Origin: Symbiodinium natans
Lineage: Eukaryota; Sar; Dinophyceae; Suessiales; Symbiodiniaceae
DNA length: 44,000 nt
NCBI GenBank assembly: GCA_905221605.1
Contig: CAJNDS010002808.1
Location: 158,501-202,500 of the forward strand
Reading direction: 5' to 3'
Below, piece after piece: positions 20,568 to 30,280 of this stretch. Within the stretch, counting starts at the first letter, position 1; every line of letters starts with the position of its first letter. A program made the position numbers and the translations under genes. The notes beneath the pieces are model-generated. The model searched no databases. It was not told the origin of the DNA and saw only the letters and a program-made list of their open reading frames with translations.

Positions 20568-22082
20568 ATGAGCATCTTTCTGCATGACTGGCTGGTCTGG
20601 CGTAGCGTGAGTACAGTCGATCTCCGACAGTGGCAGCAGCTGTCCACCACTTCGCGGTCCATCTGCGGGTTTGTGCTCACCTTTCTCAGAGAGCTGCGCA
20701 CGCTGGATCTCTCAGGCGCCAATGTCAGACATGTCAATCTGAACCGATTGGCACCTGCCTGCCCCAACCTCGTGGAGATATGCCTGAACACGCTGCTCAT
20801 CACAAGCCACTCCTTGACGCACGTGAACAACCTGTCGAAGCTGCAAGCGCTGCAGCTTCGCGAATGCCCGCTTTTGACCGATGCCGCGCTGCACTCAATC
20901 TTCAGCCAGTTAGAGCTTCGATTGCTGGATGTTAGTTGGGCGGCCGAGTTCAGCGATGCCCCTTGGGGGCACGCCCCCACGTCCTTGCGTGAGTTTCGGG
21001 GGGTGGGCTGTGAGCATCTGACAGAGCGGGTGGTGGTGCATTTGTCGACGAGGTGTCCGAACCTTGAAGTCCTTCACTCGTCTCGGCACATCAATTGGAT
21101 CGGAGCGGCGCGCACAGAGCTCTTGACCTCGCTTCGCGACATGAAGCATCTGGAAGACGTTGCCTTCCAAGATATTCCGCTAGATGATGATCTCCTTTAC
21201 ACCCTTGCGCGGCTGCCTGCCTTGTCACGGCTTGAGCTCTGGTCTTACAACAGCGAGCAGTACATCACAGATGCTGGCGTGATATGCCTGGCCACAAACC
21301 TCGCCAACTCGCTCACGAAATTGAGCTTGGACAGCTTTGTGTTCCATGGGACGGGTGTTCTGGTCGCACTTTCAAGTTGCTGGTCACTTCAAGAGCTGCT
21401 GCTGGAGGGCACGTCGCACTGTTTCATCGGCCGCATCGATGGCGTGGAGCTTCCACGCAGCCTAGTGAAGCTGCGACTACCCTGCTGCGGCCTTGTGGGC
21501 TTCATGGACTTGTCTCAGGTTTCGGGCCTTCAGTACCTGTGGCTTTTCGACAACCCTGGACTTCAAGGAGTGCAGGGTGCAGGGCAGCACCTGAAAACCC
21601 TGAACCTGGGATCAACGAGTTGCAGGATCCAAGGCTTTCGTTTTGACGAGCTGGACCTGTTGGACCTGTCTTCCACAGGTGCGTCTGAGAAAGACTTCGA
21701 GGCCATCCTGCTTGACACACCTGTCATCACTCGCGCAGTGCTTGGGAACAACGTCATCTCCCCATCGCTGCTGGAGGCATTCGTGCGGCAGGCGCCTTTC
21801 CTCAGGAATCTGAGCCTCTGTGCCGTGGGAGGGCTCGCGCACCTCGCCCGGCTCCTCACTGAGAGTTCCGTGGCACCAAAGCTGGAGCTCCTGGAGGTTT
21901 CCGAGGACTCCTGCACCTCGTTGGCCGAGTGGCTCGCAGTGGAGCAGCACATGGTGCTCCGGAGGAGTGGCGACGCTAAGGACATCGACATATGGACGAT
22001 GGAGCAGCTCGAGAACAGCAGCCCATATGGCAGGGTTGATGGGGCCGATGACTCCTGGCTACCAGCATTTGTCCCAGCATGA
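20568..22082 (+). CDS. F-box/leucine-rich-repeat protein
   Basis: A single 505-codon open frame (504 residues and stop). Residues 7-37 (LVWRSVSTVDLRQWQQLS and following) resemble the second half of an F-box. From about residue 40 the protein is a run of cysteine-containing-type leucine-rich repeats: LRTLDLSG, LQALQLRECPLLTDAAL, LRLLDVSW, LSRLELWS, ITDAGVICLA, LTKLSLDSF, LQELLLEG, LVKLRLPCCGL, LDLLDLSSTG, LRNLSLCAVGG and LELLEVSE. F-box/LRR proteins select substrates for SCF ubiquitin ligases; AMN1-like LRR proteins without an F-box are the alternative. The ATG at 20568 may be internal, because coding-like exons lie upstream. No intron interrupts these 1.5 kb, unlike the cyclin and peroxiredoxin genes nearby. 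Confidence 0.85.
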   Translation: MSIFLHDWLVWRSVSTVDLRQWQQLSTTSRSICGFVLTFLRELRTLDLSGANVRHVNLNRLAPACPNLVEICLNTLLITSHSLTHVNNLSKLQALQLRECPLLTDAALHSIFSQLELRLLDVSWAAEFSDAPWGHAPTSLREFRGVGCEHLTERVVVHLSTRCPNLEVLHSSRHINWIGAARTELLTSLRDMKHLEDVAFQDIPLDDDLLYTLARLPALSRLELWSYNSEQYITDAGVICLATNLANSLTKLSLDSFVFHGTGVLVALSSCWSLQELLLEGTSHCFIGRIDGVELPRSLVKLRLPCCGLVGFMDLSQVSGLQYLWLFDNPGLQGVQGAGQHLKTLNLGSTSCRIQGFRFDELDLLDLSSTGASEKDFEAILLDTPVITRAVLGNNVISPSLLEAFVRQAPFLRNLSLCAVGGLAHLARLLTESSVAPKLELLEVSEDSCTSLAEWLAVEQHMVLRRSGDAKDIDIWTMEQLENSSPYGRVDGADDSWLPAFVPA

Positions 22083-22158
22083 AGCGTGCCGCTTCACCGC
22101 CCAGAGGTGGCCAAAGGCCACGTGAGCAATGTGTGGCACGTAAGAACCACTCTGAGTT

Positions 22159-22255
22159 CTTGGAGGGTTCATGGGTACTTATCACGCCAGTAAGGGGACT
22201 TGGGGGACTTAATGCCCTGTTTAATTGGGGTTATAAGTACCCATGAACCTCCAAG
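22159..22255. mobile_element. 97-bp foldback element (MITE-like), 3' of the LRR gene
   Basis: The left arm at 22159-22182 (24 bp, starting CTTGGAGGGTTCATGGG) and right arm at 22233-22255 (23 bp, ending CATGAACCTCCAAG) are reverse complements apart from one extra G. The arms enclose a 50-bp spacer. At most a TT duplication is visible at the ends. It lies 76 bp after the LRR stop codon and could form a hairpin in the 3' untranslated region. Confidence 0.7.
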
Positions 22256-23212
22256 TTTGTTTTGTTTGGCCAAGGATTGGCTAGCAGTGAAGGGGTCACT
22301 TCCCAAACCTGTGGCATTGTACCTTCGAGGTGTGCTGCATCGTCAGCCTGTGCCCCCATGTCGCTGCCACGTGCTGGTCATCCAATGCGCAGCCGCCTGA
22401 AGTTTCCGCGGGCAGGTACAGGCATGGCGGTGACTTCTGCAACCTGCACTTCGACGAGTTCCGAGCTTGGCATGTCTTCCACACACAAAGCAGTGGCAAG
22501 CAGGGGCGTGGAAACTGCGTTTCTTTCCGCGGATGGGTGTGCAGTGAATCTCGGGGCGACGTCGCCAGATCATCACAGGGACAGACACTACCGGCTTTGC
22601 CGTGGCTATGCAGTTGTAGGAGCTGCCTCCGTCTTTCTAAGTACAGGCCAGAACGTGATGTTTCTAATAGCATCTTCTGCCATTGCCACTGCCGTGCATG
22701 AACCCTGTTTATACTTTGATAAGATATCTCAAAATAAATTTGCATTCGATTTGAGTCTTTCTGATTGGCAGCTGCAGGTATTCGTTTGCCGATGGCAAGG
22801 TTGACTTCAGCATTGGCGTCACGTTTGGGGAGGCAGGGCCAAACGGTTCAGAAGAGACCTCGCAATGGGCCGCTGGCAAAAGGAGCGCAAGCTCGTCTTC
22901 GAACACCGGGATGGCCACAAGGCCGAGTTTGAATCATCACGCAGCCAGCAACGTGACCACACTCTTCTCCACGCGACAGGTGCAGTTCGCTGTTCCACAG
23001 CGAAATGGCGATGTTCACGCTTTCGGGGAGGCACCGTGCCCTCGCAAGATACATGTGCAACTAGAAGTCAGATAGATGCAGATATAGGATACAAGGATGT
23101 ATGCATGCACATAGCGAGTGTAGAAATGCAGGAATGCGTGAGAACAATGAATGCAGAAGTGCAGTAAAGGCTTGTATAGATGCCTGAATTATGAATGCAC
23201 TTCCGTGCATGA
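22256..23212 (+). other. Region with one coding-like open frame
   Basis: The frame from 22755 to TAG at 23073-23075 is open for about 106 codons and lacks a usable start. It could be a terminal exon after the GCTGCAG site at 22770-22776. It reads SFADGKVDFSIGVTFGEAGP near its start and ends KIHVQLEVR. No family is recognised. The rest of the stretch shows only short overlapping frames. Confidence 0.3.
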
Positions 23213-24120
23213 TTGTGTGAAATGTGTGAGTGCGTCAATTATTGGATGCCTGTATGCATGCGTAGGTGTAGGTGTATGTGCAGACGTGGGTGTACAATGT
23301 ACGTGATTACGTGTAAATCTGTGTGGAAACAACCATGTGTCAGCATGCGTAGGCAGGGGGAAGCAGGTGTAAGTATGTGTGAGCATGTGTCAAGGTTGTC
23401 AATGTGTGAATATATGTGTAAGTGCATGTGCATATGTGGGAGTACGTGTAGATATGTGTAAAGACGTGTAGGCATTTGTTTATACCTATGTGTGCGTACG
23501 TGTGTGTATATATATATATAGATGTGTGTGCATGTGTATGCATGTGTGTGAGTATGAGTATGTATGTATGTGTGTATGTGTGTATGTGTGTATGTGTGTA
23601 TGTATGTATGTATGTATGTATGTATGTATGTATGTATGTATGTATGTATGTATGTATGTATGTATGTATGTATGTATGTATGTATGTATGTATGTATGCA
23701 TATATCTATGTATGTATGTGTTTATGTGTGGGTCTGTTTGTCTGTCTGCCTGGCTGTCTGTCAGTCTGTCTGTCTGTCTGTCTATACATGTGCATATCTA
23801 GATCTATAGCTTTGTACATACCTGTACGTGTCTGTATCTCTTTCCCTATCTGTGTTTTAATTGTCATACCTACTGTATCTTTTATTTCCATATCTAGATC
23901 TCTATCCATGTTTGTATGCATAGCTATATCTGTACCTTTATACCTACATCCGTATATGTGCCTGTTGTCTTCGCTGTCTCTATCTTTTCGCTTTCTCTAT
24001 CTCGGTCTCTACTGCAACTCTATCTCTGTCTCTTTATCCATCTATCTATTGTATGTATATACACATACAAAGTGTTTGTGTGTGTGTGTGTGTGTGTGCG
24101 TGAGTGTATATGTGTGTATG
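23213..24120. repeat. TATG/TGTG microsatellite complex
   Basis: The core is a (TATG)n run at about 23595-23698, flanked by degenerate TGTATG, TGTGTG, CTGT (23745-23785) and TATCTC-type sequence, then a (TG)n run near 24075-24098. Long open frames of M-Y-V-C or H-T-Y-I residues on both strands are products of the repeat. Confidence 0.9.
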
Positions 24121-26724
24121 GGCGTCTCTGTGCATGCTTGCGGTATGCATGTTGTACGCTACCACGCTCTTACTGCCGAGCCAGTTGATGTTGTCCGTAT
24201 GAAGCTGGGCATGCCTACGCTTTACACATGTACAGGTGTGAGCGTGACCTCACTGAGGCAACCAATAGGTGCTGGCGACATGGGGTGCGAGCCTCGGCCC
24301 CCTTGGTTCTTTCAACGAAGTTCTGGGGGAAGTTCGGGATTTTCCACACGAGTGTCATGTGTCACAACTGGCAGCCGGCGGCATGAAGTTGACCAGCACT
24401 TCTGTCACCCGCAGCACTCACAGAGTTAATCCATAACAGAACGGCAACTAGCGGCAGGTGCCGCCCTGTGTGGACTGCGATGGCCCGAGTATCAGCATCA
24501 ACGTCTGGGGATCCCGAGGCTGCGAGCATTCGAGCAGCCGAGTGTTTGGATGCACCTGAGCAAGCGGGCTGCCAGGCCACACGGAGGTCGACTTGCCGGT
24601 CTCTTTGCCAGGCCCTAGCCTCTTGAGCCATCTGCGTCTGCGGTTGTGGGTCTCGCCATCTCGCCATGATGCCACGTCGCCATGATGCTATGAGGGTTGG
24701 CAGGCCGATTTCCCACGATCAAGTTTCAAGACCCAGCTGCCGGTTCACATCCTCGCGAGTGCAAGGCACTTGTTCGCTTCGGGATGCTGAGAGATCCCGG
24801 GGGGTTGCGTGAGCTGATGCTGATAGAAGAACGGCAGATGGCTGCACGCATGAGCTCTGACAGAAAAATCTCGGTGAAATTTTTTACGTAGACCCTGTTT
24901 GTCTGATGGCAGCATGTGCATGAGAGGCCTGCCGTCGCATGGCGGAGCCGCACGGTCTTCCTCTGAGCACGACCTGGTTGAGCTACTTGGTGTCTCTGCA
25001 CATTTGCTGGGACCTGAGGAGGCTTCCAGGACTTGGACGGCCGCTGGAGTTGCTCCGGCTGCGTCAGTGGCCTGGGCTGGCGGCCTGCTTCGGCGCGGTC
25101 ACCCAAGGAGACGACGGATGGCCTCACTGTGAGAGGTGCGCAGCTCGCCCTCGCCATCCTGGCCGGGCGGCGAAACTATGTCTTTCGCAGGGCAAAGTTC
25201 CCTGATGGTTGGTATCTTAGGCATGATTAAGGGGGCTTGCGAGGGGGCGGAGCGGGTTGGGGTTGCGGCCTCGTAGCGTGAGCCCAGGTATGCGCTTCAT
25301 GTCGCCAAAGAGCATCCGGATTCCGACAGTCCCGAGACTCTCCAGCTTCAAGGCGAATGGCCTACAGCCCCGGCGGAAGAAGACCTTCCGCACGAGGCTT
25401 TCGTTGGCCTCCTCTGTGTGCGAGCTGAAGGCCACGCAGCCAAAAGTGTGGACTGGAAAGGGGCGTACCGCAAGTACTATGTTGCCAAGACGGTGGCATT
25501 GCAGGACTGGCGCTTCTGCGATTCATGACATGCTTGAACTTACTGTTGCACTCACTAAAGTAAGGGCCTCCACGAATTTGCTCCGCTCTACCCTACAAAC
25601 GACCCCCAAACAAACCCAGGCGGGCGGTGTGGCTAAGCAGAGCGACATGCTTGAGGCCTCAAACCCCCCTGATCTCCATGACTCCGTGAAACTTTCCTGC
25701 CCTGGGCTGAAGTCACGGCCCTGAAAGGCCAGAAGCCTTCAGGCCCGCCAAAGCTCGAGCCTGAAGAAGGAAGAAAAGCCTCAGAATGCAGCCCTGCAGT
25801 TAATCCCCTGAAAAATCGTTACACAAGAGTGCGTGGCCCGAAACAAAGAGGCGAGACGGACTTTTCCAAAGCACATGCCACGAGTTATAAGGAGCAAGGA
25901 GTGTCTGTGTGCATCTTGATGCTGCAGTTAACTGCAAAGGACCCCTTGCCAGCTCGCTCGCCGGGAATTCCGGAAGAGCCGTGGAGGCTGAGCCCTGTGG
26001 CTCGACGAGAAGTGTTGGAGCTCATTGGCAAGATCTACGAGCACTTTGCCTGCAATGCCTATAGCATGAACTATAACATTGAAGCTACTATACATAATAC
26101 AAATATCTATGTATATGTATACATAGTCAATGCAGTGTGGAGTTCCGGTGCTACCAGAACTTTTTTCCAGCTCAGGAACACACGCCCCGAGAGCAACTGG
26201 ACGAATGAGCCCTCCTGGCCTGCTCCTGAACTTATCGGAGCCCAAAATCCCAAAAAGTCCGAAATGCATCCCTATATATCCCTACATATCCCCCAGAATG
26301 TTCAAAACGCCCTGGGCAGGTGGTCCAAGCGCTGGGAGTGGGGCGACTGGGGTGACCAGGCCTGGAGCGACTGGGATCACTGGGGCGCTCGGCTCAGTGT
26401 CGCATTGTTGCTCGCTGTGACGCGACGTGCTTTGCAGTGCTTAGCACCGCCCATCGAGGCACCTGGAAGTGGAGTCGGGACAGCTGGCAGGCGGGTCCCG
26501 GTGTCTGTGGAGTTTGCAGGCAAGAGAACCAGGCATGTGAGGAGCGTGCTTCAAGCTTACAACCACTTGCATGGCTTGGCATGGCGCTGCACTCCGCAGT
26601 CTTTGCCTCCTAGCTTGTGTGGAGTTTAGCCCCTGCTTCAGCACACTCCAGGAGCATCGGGACTGCTTGCTCCGTTGTGCAAACTTGACGTGATGGGTCG
26701 GGGTTGCGTCCTTGGAGCTTTCAG
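24121..26724. other. Gene-poor region with weak coding-like fragments
   Basis: At 24168-24234 a frame reads LTAEPVDVVRMKLGM, which fits the P-x-D-x-x-R carrier signature, but nothing else of a mitochondrial carrier was found. At about 25120-25230 the plus strand reads RGAQLALAILAGRRNYVF, and at 25217-25525 the minus strand has a smooth open frame (listed separately). A plus-strand frame at 25829-26629 is long but has biased composition (repeated GDWGDQAWSDWDHWG) and no known motifs. Confidence 0.35.
25217..25525 (-). other. Minus-strand coding-like open frame, unidentified
   Basis: About 100 codons are open on the minus strand, containing VRPFPVHTFGCVAFSSH, RRGCRPFALKLESLGTVG and RMLFGDMKRIPGLTLRG. 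The HTFGCVAF segment recalls the FGC motif near the end of copia-type integrases, but the rest does not follow. It is the only minus-strand frame in the window that reads like protein. It could be a fragment of a dispersed element. Confidence 0.25.
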
Positions 26725-28952
26725 ATGTCGAGGATGGCCCGGCGCAGTGCATTCGGCCGCGCAGTGCTGCTCGTGGGAGCTCTGGCTTTGGTGAGGCGCG
26801 GGGAAGCCGTTGCGGGGAGTTGAAGGGCCTTCGATCCAGCCGTCCTTGCGGAGGACGCTCTTTGGATCCACCGCCTTCACGGGAATGACCGGCAAGAACA
26901 TCTCCTCAGGCAGGGATGAAAAAAGCGCTTTTCGGATGCCTGTGGCTTCTGCGCTGTCCAGGACCCCAGTGCCAGGTTGTGGTGGCGAGGAAGGCTGCAA
27001 AAGGGGCTTTGAATTTGGCCGGAGGCAGAACCCTCGTCATTCTGCAGGTGAGCGAGGGTGACTCGCTTCCATCGGTGGAAGTGGACGTCAGCAAGCTACT
27101 TGCATGCATTGTATCGCATGTTACTTTATCGTATATTTCAACACATCTCTACACCTTAAACTCTCCGAACCCCCGAGGCCGCTCAAAAAATATTCGAACC
27201 GCCCTCCCGGCCTGTGCCCTCGGAATCTAGGCCCGGGGACACTGTCAACGTCGCCGAGCTCTTCAAAGGCTCCTTTGAAGAGTTTCGCCACTTTTGTAGC
27301 TTGGCCGAAGCGTGGAGCTCAGGCAAGAAGGGCGTGCTCTTCGCGGTCCCGGGCGCCTTCACGCCCACCTGGCTTGTTTGCCAGACAAGTATGCTCCATT
27401 AGGTTTTAGGGTGTAGGGTTAAATTGCCCAGAACGTTTATGTGTGACATTGAGGCCAACTTGCTCCGAGAAGCACCTGTGCAAGCCTCGGCGTGCTCGTT
27501 GCCTTTGAAGGCTTTCGAAAGCTGGCCCCTAGATCCTGCCCCCCACCCCTTAACTTAGTCAGACTTAGTAGGGCATTCGAGACCCTTATGCTCATATTAC
27601 TGGATCACCCCTTTTAAGGAAGGGCTTCTGTAGGGTACCTATTTCTTTCGAGCTCCCAACTTCCTAAGCGCCAGCAAGTGGGAAGAGAGGGCACAGGCCT
27701 TGGAGCCCAGGCCAGGCTACATCGAGCAGTCGGAAGAGCTGAAGGCGGCGGGTGCCGAGGCCCGCGAAACTTGCCCGGGGTTTGAAGGGTTTAAAGGGTT
27801 TTAATGGGTTTCAAGGGTTAAAGGGTTTAAAGGGTTCTAAAAGGGTTTAAAGGGTTTCAAAAGGGTTTAAAGGGTTTCAAGGGTTTAAAGGGTTTAAAGG
27901 GTTTAAAGGGTTTAAAGGGTTTAAGGAAAAGGCCTTAGGGCTTAGGGAAGTTTTGGGAACCCGAAGCCTCCTGCCTCTGCAGGTCGTTGCTTGCGTGGCC
28001 GTGAACGACCCCTTCGTGATGAGCTCCTGGGGCAAGCAGCAGGAGGCGGCGACTGAGCATTCTTTGGTTGGGGGCGGGGGCTTGAAGGAATCTGAAGTGC
28101 TACCAGGAGGGTTCAGGCTTCTGTGTTGAGGTTTTCGGGTTTCGAGCGGCTCGAGAGCCGCTGTTGGCATTCCTAGAGCTGAGACTGCACGTAGCCTCCG
28201 TGATGCTAAGGCGCCGATCAAATAAGAACAAACAAGCCGGGGAAAGCTTGAGATTCAAGCTCCCAGCAGGCTGAGGGCAAGGTTACCATGCTGGCCGACA
28301 CCAAGTGCGAGCTGACGAAGGACGGAACAGACGTGTGTGCTTGCTCGCCGAACCCTAAACCCCTAAACCCTAAACCCTAAACCCTCAACCCTAAACCCTA
28401 AACCCTAAACGATCAACCCTTTGCTTCCCTTCGAGCTTTGTCATCCGCTAACAGGCCCTGGACATGGAGTTGGATGCCACTGCCAAGCTTGGGAACGTTA
28501 GGCCCACCTTTACCCACACTCCTTTTCTTACTGTTGGTTAGCAGGAAGTGAGGGAATGAGGTACCCTATATAATGCCTTGAAGGGTATATATATATATGT
28601 CGGGGCCCTAATTCCCTTCATTCCCTGAGCTAACCAACAGTAAGCTTTACCCACACTCCTCTTTGCCGAGTGATTCCGAACTCTTCCCACATCGGGGTTT
28701 GCAATGTTGGGGGGGTAACCTTCTTGGGGCTTGTTGTAAGGGGGATCCCATCATTTCGGGATCTAGCTTGGGGGTCCGGTACTTTCGTAACTTCCCCACC
28801 ATTCCCACAGGTCGCAGCGATACGCCATGATCATTGATGTGGGGAGCCCAAATTAGACTCGTATAGTCGCCTCTCCCTTCCTCTTCGGGAGTCCGCCCCA
28901 GGATGGCAAGATCACCAAGATCACCATGGGTGATGACTCGCCACTGGGCTGA
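26725..28952 (+). CDS. Type II (Prx5-like) peroxiredoxin, ten-exon model
   Basis: Peroxiredoxins of this class reduce peroxides through a cysteine in PGAFTPTC. Exons that join in phase are 27048-27094 (SLPSVEVDVS), 27231-27268 (PGDTVNVAELFK), 27323-27371 (KKGVLFAVPGAFTPT), 27669-27759 (PGYIEQSEELKAAGAE), 27983-28054 (VVACVAVNDPFVMSSWGK), 28270-28320 (GKVTMLADTKCELTK), 28455-28501 (ALDMELDATAKLGNV), 28811-28838 (SQRYAMIID) and 28902-28952 (DGKITKITMGDD, stop). This gives 157 residues, the usual domain size. The peroxidatic cysteine codon is split TG|C by the third core intron. Eleven extra residues (WEERAQALEPR) sit between the active-site loop and PGYIEQ. Donors are GC, GC, GC, GC, GA, GA, GC and GT. 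A first exon at 26725-26790 (MSRMARRSAFGRAVLLVGAL, followed by GTGAGG) would add a signal-peptide-like leader; its link to 27048 is not resolved. Confidence 0.85.
27779..27925 (+). repeat. GGGTTTAAA nonamer array in a peroxiredoxin intron
   Basis: About 14 units of GGGTTTAAA or GGGTTTCAA occupy most of intron 27760-27982. The unit resembles the telomere-like heptamer with two added bases. Confidence 0.9.
28351..28410 (-). repeat. CCCTAAA array in a peroxiredoxin intron
   Basis: About eight heptamers of CCCTAAA inside intron 28321-28454, whose limits are set by exons in phase on both sides. Confidence 0.9.
28508..28660. mobile_element. 118-bp foldback element flanked by 16-bp direct repeats
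   Basis: Perfect 16-bp inverted arms, CTTACTGTTGGTTAGC at 28527-28542 and GCTAACCAACAGTAAG at 28629-28644, bound a 118-bp element with an AT-rich centre (GTATATATATATATG). Outside the arms the direct repeat CTTTACCCACACTCCT occurs at 28508-28523 and 28645-28660. The left copy is separated from its arm by TTT. The structure fits a miniature inverted-repeat transposon with a long target duplication. It lies inside peroxiredoxin intron 28502-28810. Confidence 0.8.
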
Positions 28953-29438
28953 GCTGGGCTGCTGCAGTGCAACGGTCTTCTGCTCGTCTATGTTCGTCTG
29001 GTTTCCCCGAGGTTTGCGCCTGACATCTTGGCCGCCCTCAAGGGCTGAGCTGAACGCAAGGCACGCAACTAAGTGTCTTCACCAAGTGGGAGCAGAGGAG
29101 AGTCGAGCGAAGATGGGGGATGCGTAGCCACAAACTGCCCGATCAGGCCTCTGCGCTTGCATGGGCGGCTTCTTGATGAGTTTTCGCAATGCTTGGTCCG
29201 CCCACGGAGTGATGTCAAGAGCAAGAGTTCATGTAGTCCGGGAGCTGGAACTCATCACTTGTGGACGACCTTGCGCCCAACGTCTCTTGAGGACCTTGCA
29301 GAAGCGTGTGCTATGCAGGGTTGACTCCAGACCTTAGCCGTGGCGGCGAGAAAAGATTTGGAAAAATGCAGAGCACGCAAGCACTCAAGCACCACTATCA
29401 AGCACCCCTCTGAAAGCGCTCGCCAGTGGCCCCAAAAC

Positions 29439-29534
29439 CCCCTAAACCCTAAACCCTAAACCCTAAACCCTAAACCCTAAACCCTAAACCCTAAACCCTA
29501 AACCCTAAACCCTAAACCCCAAACCCTAAACCCC
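29439..29534 (-). repeat. CCCTAAA array
   Basis: About 13 nearly perfect heptamers with one CCCCAAA variant, between the peroxiredoxin and MFS genes. Confidence 0.9.
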
Positions 29535-29642
29535 TTTAAACTCTGTGAGAGGCCTGGGAGGCCTGGGCTCCCCGAGATCCGACCTTTAGTGCGGGGCCTT
29601 GGGGGGGGGGCGAGAAACCAGTTCTCTCACAGGCGCACAGTC

Positions 29643-29705
29643 AACCCTAAACCCTAAACCCTAAACCCTAAACCCTAAACCCTAAACCCTAAACCCTAAA
29701 CCCTA
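29643..29705 (-). repeat. CCCTAAA array
   Basis: About nine perfect heptamers, 110 bp after the previous array. Confidence 0.9.
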
Positions 29706-30280
29706 ATCCTGTCCTTGGAAGGGCCTAGGTTCTTGAAGGATTCGGCTGCTTTGAAGCCATAAGGGGCCTTGAGGATCCGCGCCATGCATCGAGTGTGCTT
29801 CGAGGTCCTGCAGAGCCAGATGAAGGCGCCCCAGCTCCGGGTGCTTTGCTTGGCTGCATGTGCTTCTCCGTGTGCATTCTGCTTGCGGCACTGTCTTCTT
29901 GCTCTCCGAGCAGCACTCGCCGCAGCTGACAAGGTATCGAACCCTTCCTTGCATAGAAACCCCACTTGTGAGTTTTGGAATGTGCGCCGTCCGGCCTTTC
30001 AACGAAGCTTGAAGGAAGCCTGAGGATGCGGTACTGTCAGTATCAGTTCCTCACCGGCTGTCTACTTTTGGCGAGGTCCCAGGATATTGACTTCCCAGAG
30101 CATGGAACTGAAGTCCTGGACCTCCAGGAGGACATCTTGCTACTCCAAGTGGATGTAAAGCTCTCGCGCGGTCAAGGGGATGCTTCGCTTGTTTCGGAGG
30201 GCTTCCATACGGAGTCTGACACTTCCGGGAGTCCAGCCCTCCTTTCCGAGGGCTTCCGAAGCGAGTTGGGCGGTGGAGCG

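Larger units (their letters stand above)
28953..30280. other. Intergenic region with two CCCTAAA arrays
   Basis: Arrays of CCCTAAA lie at 29439-29534 (about 13 units) and 29643-29705 (about 9 units), separated by a GC-rich segment with a G-run at 29604-29611. Open frames between 29769 and 30023 show no family motifs. An in-frame ATG at 30025 upstream of the MFS leader opens a longer, signal-peptide-like frame, but I favour the 30281 start. Confidence 0.5.

Noticed and set aside
25829-26629. 266-residue plus-strand ORF
   Set aside because: Composition changes abruptly along it and includes translated short repeats (GDWGDQ, WSDWDHW). No motif was recognised, although a short segment (RREVLELIGKIYEHF) could be a real exon.
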